Shown piece by piece: positions 16,958-24,045 of a stretch of 64,000 nt of DNA (position 1 is the stretch's first letter; the number at the start of each line of letters is the position of its first letter). Made by a program: the position numbers and the translations under genes. Source of the DNA: CAYUHK01 sp964475165 (GTDB taxonomy: Bacteria > Verrucomicrobiota > Kiritimatiellia > JAAZAB01); the NCBI GenBank assembly GCA_964475165.1, contig CAYYVN010000002.1, positions 62,001 through 126,000 on the forward strand, given 5' to 3'. The notes beneath the pieces were generated by a model that was not told the origin of the DNA, did no database searches, and saw only the letters and a program-made list of their open reading frames with translations.

Positions 16958-17464
16958 TTAGAAATAGGCGCGCACGCCACAATTCATGCCGAAATCATAG
17001 CTCTGCCAGCGCGAGTTATTATTGAAAATATCTTTGCTGGCCAGGTCATAATATAGTTCCAGCGCCAAAGCCACGCTCTCCGAGAGGAAGAACTTCAGGC
17101 CGCCGGCGCCTTCCACGAGGAGATGATCACTCATGAAATATTCCCCGAAGTTGGCCATGAGGCGCAAAGCGATATAGGGGGCGATGGCTGTATCCAAATC
17201 GAAGGTTACTTCCCCGTAAGGGCCCAAGCCCCAGCCGAGGTCGCCGCCTTCACAGGCGAGCAGGGCCAAACCACCTAATTGGATATCGTTCAGGATGAAA
17301 TAGCCGAGGGATAACTGGGTGAGAGCTTCCACCTTGCCATTAGAGTTCTCAAAATCCAGCTTTCCATTCAAGCCGATTTCCATCGTGTCTTCCTGGATCA
17401 CCGCACCCCAGCCGATTCCAACACAGGCCATCAGCATGACAAGCGCCATCAATCTTTTCATCAT
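16958..17464 (-). CDS. Small exported beta-barrel-like protein, function unknown
   Basis: 168 residues, with a clear signal peptide (MMKRLMALVMLMACVGIGWG) and then alternating hydrophobic strands such as ALTQLSLGYFILNDIQLGG. The C terminus CGVRAYF ends in the Phe typical of outer-membrane barrels. The segment GGLKFFLSESVALALELYYD resembles OmpW/OmpA-like barrels, but I cannot assign a family. A very strong SD (GAGGAGGT) directly precedes the paired ATGs (17464 or 17461), implying high expression. It is followed by a strong terminator. Confidence 0.62.
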   Translation of the reverse strand: MMKRLMALVMLMACVGIGWGAVIQEDTMEIGLNGKLDFENSNGKVEALTQLSLGYFILNDIQLGGLALLACEGGDLGWGLGPYGEVTFDLDTAIAPYIALRLMANFGEYFMSDHLLVEGAGGLKFFLSESVALALELYYDLASKDIFNNNSRWQSYDFGMNCGVRAYF

Positions 17465-17663
17465 TACCTCCTCTTTGCTTGGATGTTTATGCCTTAAACA
17501 GCGCCGTTACGGCGCCCTGATCCTCACATCTTGCAGCGCGATAGCGCGCCTCAGGTTTGGTTTGCGCCGGCACAGCCGCTCGCTGCCGGTGCCCGCTGCC
17601 GATACCAAATCACTCTAAACCACCGGCGGTGGCTGGTCAAGCGGCAAGTGCCTTAATTTTTCT

Positions 17664-17692
17664 TTATCTTCGGCAGGTTGAATGATTATACT
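17664..17692 (+). promoter_or_regulatory. Possible promoter for pyk
   Basis: TATACT (17687-17692) matches the -10 consensus at 5 of 6 positions. TTATCT (17664-17669) at 17 bp is a weak -35. The transcript would have a leader of roughly 40 nt before the pyk start. Confidence 0.35.
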
Positions 17693-17741
17693 GCTCAATA
17701 CTACCCGGCCGCCGTTGGTCGGCGCTTAGAAAAATGGCAGC

Positions 17742-19130
17742 ATGATTGCCAAACAAGAAACAAAAATTTTGGCTACGCTCGGTCCGGCTTCGGCGGCGGA
17801 CCATATTATTCGGGAGCTGATCCGCAAGGGAGCGGATGGTTTCCGCATCAATATGGGCCACGAAAAAGCGGCGGCCCTGGCTGAGCGTTTGCGGACCATT
17901 CGCGCGCTGGCGGCGCAGGAAGGCGTCGCTGTGGCCACGCTGGTTGATCTCGGCGGCCCCAAATTACGGGTGGGTTCTTTGCCGACCGAGCAGCTGACCC
18001 TGGCCGATGATATGGAGCTGATCCTGGGCAGGGAGATCCCGCTCACCCAACCTGAAATCATGGCTGATATTCAACCCGGTCACCGTATCCTGATGGATGA
18101 TGGCAAGCTGGCCCTGGTGGCTCTGGGCTCAGTTTCCGGGGGCATCAAAGCGCGGGTGGTCTCCGGCGGCCTATTGCTTCCGGGCAAGGGCATCAATCTG
18201 CCGGATAGCGAATCGCGCCTGCCGGCCTTGATGGATAAGGATCTGGAAGATCTGGCCGCGGCGCTTGAGGCGCAGACCGATTATCTCTCGCTTTCTTTTG
18301 TACAACGTCCGGAAGATATGCTCTTGCTCCGCCGCGCGACTGAGCGCTACGGTTATTGTCCGCAGTTGATCGCCAAGATAGAAAGACCGCAGGCTGTGGA
18401 GCGTTTCGCGGAAATACTGAAAGTTGCCGATGGCATCATGATCGCGCGCGGCGATTTGGGGGTGGAGGTGTCGCCGGCGCGTGTGCCCGTCCTGCAAAAG
18501 CAGTTTATCAGCCAGTGCAATGCCAGCGGTAAAATCGTCATCACGGCCACCCAGATGCTGGAGTCTATGATGCAGCATCCGCTGCCGACGCGCGCCGAAG
18601 CTTCCGATGTAGCTAATGCGGTCTGGGATGGCACGGATGCGGTCATGCTTTCGGGCGAAACCGCTGTCGGTCGCTACCCGCAGGAGAGCGTCGCCATGAT
18701 GGCTGATCTGATCACTGCCGCCGAACTGGCGGCCACCCCGCGGCGCGAGCCCTTTCCTGAAAAAACGCGCATTCATGCCTTGGCCTCGGCGGCCGTGGAG
18801 GCGGCTGAAAAACTGCGCGCTCAGGCCATCGTAGCCCTGAGCTTATCGGGGTTTACAGCCCGGATGGTGGCTCAACGCCGTCCCACCGTGCCGCTGATCG
18901 CCGTGGTGCCCGAGGAGCGCGTTCGCAATCAATTAGCGCTGGTGTGGGGCGTGTTGCCCTTTGCCATGCCCTGGAGCGATAATTCAGATGCCTTGATCAG
19001 TGGCTTGAATCAGATTCTCCTGACGCAGATGGGATTGCAACCTGGTGCCGTGGTTATTTTTATTAGCGGAGCCACCCGCTTGCGTGGCGCTGATTATATC
19101 CTGAAAATACATGAGGTGGCCTCCAGATGA
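17742..19130 (+). CDS. pyk: Pyruvate kinase
   Basis: Transfers phosphate from phosphoenolpyruvate to ADP, the last step of glycolysis. Catalytic-domain marks are present: FRINMGHE near residue 34, KIERPQAVE, the MIARGDLGVEV metal site, VITATQMLESM and TRAEASDVANAVWDG. Length (462) is normal. Two features differ from K+-dependent enzymes: the NFSH segment reads NMGH, and the residue equivalent to rabbit-muscle Glu117 is Lys74 (DLGGPKLRVG). A Lys there is the known mark of K+-independent pyruvate kinases. No good SD is visible. It overlaps yjbQ as ATGA. Confidence 0.94.
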   Translation: MIAKQETKILATLGPASAADHIIRELIRKGADGFRINMGHEKAAALAERLRTIRALAAQEGVAVATLVDLGGPKLRVGSLPTEQLTLADDMELILGREIPLTQPEIMADIQPGHRILMDDGKLALVALGSVSGGIKARVVSGGLLLPGKGINLPDSESRLPALMDKDLEDLAAALEAQTDYLSLSFVQRPEDMLLLRRATERYGYCPQLIAKIERPQAVERFAEILKVADGIMIARGDLGVEVSPARVPVLQKQFISQCNASGKIVITATQMLESMMQHPLPTRAEASDVANAVWDGTDAVMLSGETAVGRYPQESVAMMADLITAAELAATPRREPFPEKTRIHALASAAVEAAEKLRAQAIVALSLSGFTARMVAQRRPTVPLIAVVPEERVRNQLALVWGVLPFAMPWSDNSDALISGLNQILLTQMGLQPGAVVIFISGATRLRGADYILKIHEVASR

Positions 19131-19510
19131 AAAAAATCGAAATTCAAACGCCTGCCCATACTGCCTTTGTCAATATTACAGCCCAAGTCCAAGCGACGGT
19201 GGCCGCTTCGGGAATCAGCCAGGGAACCATCACCGCCTTCGTGCCGCATACGACAGCCGGCATTACCATCAATGAAAGTGCCGATCCCGATGTACGGACT
19301 GATCTCGAAAATATATTGGCACAAGCAGTGCCTTGGCAGGGGCGCTATCGCCATCTCGAGGGGAATGCGGCGGCCCATGCTAAGGCCAGCTTGATGGGGT
19401 CTTCCGTGCAGCTGCTAGTTGTTGACGGCCAGTTGCAACTGGGCGTTTGGCAGGCGATTTATTTCTGCGAATTCGATGGCCCGCGCTCGCGCCAGGTTTG
19501 GATCGCCTGA
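19127..19510 (+). CDS. YjbQ/UPF0047 family protein
   Basis: A 127-residue protein of the YjbQ family, some members of which have thiamine-phosphate synthase side activity; the physiological role is unsettled. The signature FVPHTTAGITINESADPDV, the later HLEGNAAAHAKASLMGSS with clustered His residues, and GVWQAIYFCEFDGPR are present. It starts inside the pyk stop codon (ATGA), so the two are translationally coupled. No terminator is obvious in the 129 bp before the converging lolA-like gene. Confidence 0.88.
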   Translation: MKKIEIQTPAHTAFVNITAQVQATVAASGISQGTITAFVPHTTAGITINESADPDVRTDLENILAQAVPWQGRYRHLEGNAAAHAKASLMGSSVQLLVVDGQLQLGVWQAIYFCEFDGPRSRQVWIA

Positions 19511-19639
19511 TGTCCTGAGGCGCCCGCCTGCTCGGCGCTGGTGAGCCTTAAATCAACCGGCCGAATCAGTAGCGCCCGTGCCCGGCGGTCTTAAGCCTAC
19601 CGATCTCTTTGGGGCGACGCAGCTTATCAGGATCCGCCC

Positions 19640-20446
19640 TCATTCGGCGGTGGGGCGGGTCTGGGCCGTCGCCGGAGCTCCCGTTGCCGAGCAGTTGATG
19701 ACTTCTTCGATGTGTATTTGGGTGCGGCTACGGGGCGCGTAGCAGGTGAGATCTATATTTTTGATCATCCATAAATCTCCAATTTTCTTGAAGTTTTTCA
19801 CGGCCAGGCGCCGCCGTAACTTGCCGGCGGCGTCGTATTCATCCATTTGAATCACGGCCATCAAATGCTCATCTATCCAGATGCGCCGCCAGGCGTACGC
19901 CGTGGTGGGCCGCGCGGCCGCCGGCACGGGCAGCTCAATGATAATGCAATTGCGTCCGCGCACATTATCATACCCGATCACGCTGCCATTAGTCTCCCAG
20001 AGAAAAGCCAAACTCAGATCGTTCCAGGTGAGGCCGGTCTGGGCCAGCGGCTGGTCGAGGTTCGGCGTGGGCGCGGCCTGCAGCGGTTGTTGCGGTGCGG
20101 CCCGCTTGGCATATTGAAAAAGCGCGGCTTGCTCTGTTGGGCGAGTGATGCTCAGGCGTTCCAGCGGCGTGCCGAAAATATCGCTCAAGGTATAGCAGGC
20201 CGTGGGTGGCGTTTGTCCCCAGGCCAGCCGGGCTTCCATCAGGCAGGCCGGCTGCAGGCGCCCGATCCGTTCTCCGTGCCGGAGCTGACCCTGAAGCAGC
20301 AGCGTATCTTGGGGAATATTGGCGCGCACCCGCGCCAGGATGCTAGCCGCGGATGTGTTCTCAGGTGCCGGGTCAGCCAGCATGTTGCTGGCGGATAGTC
20401 CGGCAACCAGCACAAGCAAGAGTTTCCTGAGGAAGTTTAGCATCAT
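19640..20446 (-). CDS. LolA-like outer-membrane lipoprotein-sorting domain protein
   Basis: Predicted periplasmic protein of 268 residues with a signal peptide (ending SNMLA). Its C-terminal half matches the LolA-like fold: GYDNVRGRNCIIIELPVP, AYAWRRIWIDEHLMAVIQMDEYDAAGKLRRRLAVKNFKKIGDLWMIK. The run 'Asp-GKL-R-V-NFK-I-W--K' is characteristic of this family, which binds lipid or lipoprotein acyl chains. It is the last gene of the speA operon, 9 bp after the tandem FabZ-like gene, and has no visible SD of its own. Whether it truly sorts lipoproteins is unknown. Confidence 0.75.
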   Translation of the reverse strand: MMLNFLRKLLLVLVAGLSASNMLADPAPENTSAASILARVRANIPQDTLLLQGQLRHGERIGRLQPACLMEARLAWGQTPPTACYTLSDIFGTPLERLSITRPTEQAALFQYAKRAAPQQPLQAAPTPNLDQPLAQTGLTWNDLSLAFLWETNGSVIGYDNVRGRNCIIIELPVPAAARPTTAYAWRRIWIDEHLMAVIQMDEYDAAGKLRRRLAVKNFKKIGDLWMIKNIDLTCYAPRSRTQIHIEEVINCSATGAPATAQTRPTAE

Positions 20447-20455
20447 GAAGTTTGC

Positions 20456-21430
20456 TTAGCGTTGAGGAGCTTGCTCGGCGGCGGCTTGCGCTGGAGGCGC
20501 CTCAGCGATGATAAAAGCCAAGCGCGCTTCGGCCACCTGAACGCCATCCACAAAAGCGCATCCATAGCCGCGCCCGACCCGCCGGCGGTTAGCGGTCAAC
20601 TCCATGGTCAGGATCAATTGATCGCCCGGGCGTACCGGCTGACGGAAGCGCGCTTGTTCCAGCGACATAAAATAACCCACTTGCCCTCTAAAGTGCGGCA
20701 TATTGAGCATATGCACCGATCCGGCCTGGGCCATGGCTTCCATCAATAAAGTGCCGGGCATGACGGCGTTTTGGGGGAGGGGCCCTTGAAAAAACGGTTC
20801 ATTGCCCGACAGGTTTTTAAGCGCCACAATCTGCTCTGCGGTTTGGCAGAGAATGGCATCGATCATCAGAAAAGGATAACGATGGGGAATGATGCGCATG
20901 ATCTGCTGGATATCCATGAACGGCGGCGTCTGTGGCGCTGGCAGCGTGGCGGGAGCTGATTGTTGGTGGCGGGGCCGCAAAGCCTCATGCTGGCCCAAGG
21001 TGAAAACAGCCTGGCCCACCGGCGTGCCGCGCACGCTGGCCAGGCCGCGCAAGCGCGCACTCCCGCCCCGGCAGCGCAACACGGTGAGATCGAGTTCGAG
21101 TTGATCGCCGGGCACAACCGGTTGGCGAAACTTGGCTTGCTCGATGGCCAGCAACCAGATTTGGGCCCAGGGCCAGCCGGCTGATTGATGCATTAAAACA
21201 CCGCCGACCTGCAGCAGCGCTTCCAGCAAGAGCACGCCGGGCAAGACTGGCTGAGCCGGGAAATGCCCTTGAAAAAACGGTTCATTGATGGTCATGTTTT
21301 TGATGCCACGAGCTTGCTGTGGAGCTGGGAACCAAACTCGATCCACCATCATAAAGGGGGCTTGCTGCGGCAACATTTTCCGCAGTTGCTGGTAGTCTAA
21401 GCGAACTGAGGGGGCATCATTCATCAGCAT
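20456..21430 (-). CDS. Tandem FabZ-like hotdog protein (one half lacks the catalytic His)
   Basis: Two FabZ-type hotdog domains in one 324-residue chain. Domain 1 (about 10-150) keeps the dehydratase pair, His56 in QGHFPAQP and Glu70 in PGVLLLEA. Domain 2 (about 172-310) opens with a classic IMRIIPHRYPFLMIDAIL and keeps Glu231, but the His is replaced by Pro217 (FQGPLPQN). Domain 2 is therefore expected to be inactive as a dehydratase. It may dehydrate 3-hydroxyacyl-ACP in lipid synthesis or an unusual acyl chain. ATG 21430 has AGGA 10 nt upstream and overlaps the end of the repeat-lipoprotein gene; ATG 21424 is an alternative. Confidence 0.85.
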   Translation of the reverse strand: MLMNDAPSVRLDYQQLRKMLPQQAPFMMVDRVWFPAPQQARGIKNMTINEPFFQGHFPAQPVLPGVLLLEALLQVGGVLMHQSAGWPWAQIWLLAIEQAKFRQPVVPGDQLELDLTVLRCRGGSARLRGLASVRGTPVGQAVFTLGQHEALRPRHQQSAPATLPAPQTPPFMDIQQIMRIIPHRYPFLMIDAILCQTAEQIVALKNLSGNEPFFQGPLPQNAVMPGTLLMEAMAQAGSVHMLNMPHFRGQVGYFMSLEQARFRQPVRPGDQLILTMELTANRRRVGRGYGCAFVDGVQVAEARLAFIIAEAPPAQAAAEQAPQR

Positions 21431-23114
21431 TGCTTGTTTTCCTGGTTGCCGCCGGTAGGGCGCGCATGATTTGTAATTGGATTTGCGCTTCAGCGCGCAC
21501 TGCGGGTTGCGGGTCTTTCTGAGCAATTTCCGCCAGCAATTCCGCATCGCGCAGGAGGCGCACCGCCGCCTGGCGCACGCCAGGGTCGGGATCGGTTAAG
21601 GCGGCATCCTTGAGCACGGCCCGGCGGGTGACTTTCTCCACCGCCGCGCAGCGCACGGCCGCAAAAGGATCGCCGCGGGCGATATCGCTTAAGACCCGTT
21701 GATCAGTCAGTTTCACCACCGCCAGCAAGCGCACATTGGGATTGGGGCTATGCGCCAACTCTTCCAGGAGCACTTGATCATTGATGCGTTCCACGGCGCT
21801 TTGGCGCACGGTACGGTGCGGATCTGAGAGGGCGATGGCTTTGAGCACGGCTTGATCCACTACTTTGGCGACCGCGGCGGCGCGCACATCTTTATGAGGA
21901 TTATTACGCGCGATTTCCTCGAGCAGTCCTTGGTCGTTCAGCTTCAGGATAGCGGTGCGCTGCACCAGCGGGCTGGGATCATGGAAGGCGCAGCTGGCCA
22001 GCACTTCTTGCGCACTGATTTTAGCCAGAGCCGCCTGGCGCACCGTCTCATGTTCATCGGTCACGGCCGTGTTTTTGAGCAGTTCCGGATCCAGCACGCT
22101 GTCCAGCGCGGCCACGCGCACGGCGGGAGCCTCATCATATGCCAGGATGGCTTCCAGCACGGCGGCATCGCGCAGTTTCAAGGCGGCGATTTTACGCACC
22201 TCATCATCGGGATCCCGTGCAACGATGTCGCCTAACACCGATTGATCAGCGATGACCTCCGTCGCCGCGCGGCGCACCACCGGTTCTGGATCGCGGGCGG
22301 CTATCTGCGCTAGAAATGCGGTCCGTCGGCATTTACGCACGGCCAAATAGCGAATGACGGGATCCGGATCAGCGCTGGCAATCTGCTCCAAGACCGACTG
22401 GCGGTTGATCAGTTCTATGGCGGTTTTACGGACATCGCGATCCTTTTCCAGCTGAAACAGTTGCTCAATGATATCCGGGCTGGTTATGCCGCGTAAAGCG
22501 GAGCGTCGCACGAGCGGATCGGGATTCTGGCAGGCAATGTTGGCCAGTAATTTTTGATCACTGATCAGGCTCGCCGCAAAAATACGCACGAAAGGCTCAC
22601 TATTAGAGGAGGCGATCTGGTGGAGTTGCTGGGGATTGGTGATTTTTTCTGTGGCCGCCCGGCGCACGATGGCAGCGCTATTAGACATAGCCACCTCAAG
22701 GAGAAGCTCCTGATCCTTGATCCGCTCCAGGGCAGCCAAGCGGGCTAGCGGATCGCTATTGTTGCGGATAATACGCAGTAGTGTTTGGGTTTCGGCCAAG
22801 CGCGCCACGGCGGCGATGCGCACCTGCGAGTCGGGATCCTTTTCAGCGGCAGCCAGCAGCACGGCGGGGTCGCGGGTTTTATTAATGGCCGCCTGACGCA
22901 CATCGGCCTCGGAATCCCGCCGCGCAATTTCCGCAATGCGCGTCTGATCGGAGGTGGTGATGGTCACGCGGCGCTCCTTTTCGCCGGTGACGATGTCGCC
23001 CACGACGCGCACGCCGTTGGCGTTACGCAGCACGGGTGCGCAGCCCCATCCGCTCAGGATCAGGAGGCCGCCGGCCAGAGCTATGCGGCTATAATGATAT
23101 ATTTGCTTGCTCAT
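21417..23114 (-). CDS. Exported protein with eighteen 26-residue LRV/HEAT-like repeats
   Basis: 565 residues. The N-terminal signal region ends at Cys25 (LSGWGC), a weak lipobox, so lipoprotein status is likely but not certain. From residue 72 to 538 the chain is built of 18 units of 26 residues (one of 25) with the pattern V-R-x-A-A-v-x-K-I-x-D-Q-x-x-L-x-x-I-A-x-x-D-P-d-P-x. This resembles the leucine-rich-repeat-variant (LRV) and short HEAT families, predicting a curved all-helical scaffold. No catalytic domain is present. GAAGG lies 6 nt before the ATG. It sits 9 bp after speB and overlaps the tandem FabZ gene, within one operon. Confidence 0.85.
   Translation of the reverse strand: MSKQIYHYSRIALAGGLLILSGWGCAPVLRNANGVRVVGDIVTGEKERRVTITTSDQTRIAEIARRDSEADVRQAAINKTRDPAVLLAAAEKDPDSQVRIAAVARLAETQTLLRIIRNNSDPLARLAALERIKDQELLLEVAMSNSAAIVRRAATEKITNPQQLHQIASSNSEPFVRIFAASLISDQKLLANIACQNPDPLVRRSALRGITSPDIIEQLFQLEKDRDVRKTAIELINRQSVLEQIASADPDPVIRYLAVRKCRRTAFLAQIAARDPEPVVRRAATEVIADQSVLGDIVARDPDDEVRKIAALKLRDAAVLEAILAYDEAPAVRVAALDSVLDPELLKNTAVTDEHETVRQAALAKISAQEVLASCAFHDPSPLVQRTAILKLNDQGLLEEIARNNPHKDVRAAAVAKVVDQAVLKAIALSDPHRTVRQSAVERINDQVLLEELAHSPNPNVRLLAVVKLTDQRVLSDIARGDPFAAVRCAAVEKVTRRAVLKDAALTDPDPGVRQAAVRLLRDAELLAEIAQKDPQPAVRAEAQIQLQIMRALPAATRKTSNADE
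21501..22901 (-). repeat. 18 tandem 78-bp coding repeats
   Basis: These encode the 26-residue units. Phase is kept throughout, with a single codon missing in the fifteenth unit. The DNA copies are clearly diverged from each other while the VR-AA and DP positions persist, so the array looks old and under protein-level selection rather than recently expanded. Confidence 0.85.
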
Positions 23115-23123
23115 AGAGGGCCT

Positions 23124-24017
23124 TCAGCGGCGTCGCCGCGCGGCCGGGCGCTTAACGGTTTGGGTCGCGTGATAGGTCAGCAGTTTAGTGGCCAGCCGTG
23201 CGGCCGTATATTCGCTGAGGGGCGTTCCTGGCATGGGCGCCACCTCCACCAGGTCGGCGGCCACCACTTCGCGGGCCGCACAGACGCGGCGCAGCAGGGC
23301 ACAGGCTGTGGCCCAGGCCAGTCCGCCAGGCTCGGGTGTTCCGGTTCCCGGCATGATGGCTGGATCCAGCACATCAGCATCAATGGAGATATAGACTTGC
23401 GGCGCCAGCTTGGCAATGACGGCGCTCATCCAGGCGTTGTTTTTTTTGGCGATGATATCGGCTGCCCAGAAAACATGGCTACCGCGGGCGCGGATCAGTT
23501 GATCTTCCTCCTCGCAGAGGCTGCGAATGCCGACATGCACGATGGGCACTTGTAAATCCATGATGCGCCGCATCACGCAGGCATGCGAGAGGCGCTGGCC
23601 TCGAAATTGATCGCGCAGATCCAGATGAGCATCCAAATGCAAGACGGCCAATCCCGGCCACACTGTGCGGGCCGCCTCCACCAGCGGCGCACTGATGGTG
23701 TGTTCTCCGCCCAAGGCCATCAGAAAGCGGCGCTGGCTCATGACCGCCTGTGCCGCGCGCCGGATCGCTTCCAAGGTTTGCTGTTGGTGGGATCCACGAC
23801 AATTCACGGTCGGGAGCGTTTGCACCCGCAGGCCAGGCGTCAGGCGCAGTTCTTCATCGAAGAGCTCTATTTCCTGGCTGGCCTTCAGGATGGCCCGGGG
23901 GGCGCGCGCCGTGCCCCGCCCGAAGCTGACCGTTTTTTCGTAGGGGATGGGCAAGACCGCGTATGGCGCGCGAGGATCGCGCACGCTGGCCGGATCAAGA
24001 TTAAGAAAATGGGGCAT
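23124..24017 (-). CDS. speB: Agmatinase (ureohydrolase family)
   Basis: Hydrolyses agmatine to putrescine and urea in the cytoplasm, using a binuclear Mn centre. Metal ligands are visible in GGEHT, in VLHLDAHLDLRD (the DAHxD motif) and in ISIDADVLDP (the SxDxDxxDP motif). EPGGL follows, then the late Glu in ADLVEVAPMPG. Length 297 is typical. It is 28 bp downstream of speA, the enzyme that makes its substrate, which fixes agmatinase over arginase or guanidinobutyrase. AGGGTG precedes the start. Confidence 0.93.
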   Translation of the reverse strand: MPHFLNLDPASVRDPRAPYAVLPIPYEKTVSFGRGTARAPRAILKASQEIELFDEELRLTPGLRVQTLPTVNCRGSHQQQTLEAIRRAAQAVMSQRRFLMALGGEHTISAPLVEAARTVWPGLAVLHLDAHLDLRDQFRGQRLSHACVMRRIMDLQVPIVHVGIRSLCEEEDQLIRARGSHVFWAADIIAKKNNAWMSAVIAKLAPQVYISIDADVLDPAIMPGTGTPEPGGLAWATACALLRRVCAAREVVAADLVEVAPMPGTPLSEYTAARLATKLLTYHATQTVKRPAARRRR

Positions 24018-24045
24018 AATTCACCCTGCCCGGTGGCGGGCTCTT

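Noticed and set aside
21501..22901. Regular 78-bp spacing considered as a CRISPR or satellite array
   Set aside because: The units are diverged at the DNA level, have no separate spacer/repeat division, and are in phase with a continuous coding frame; they are protein repeats.
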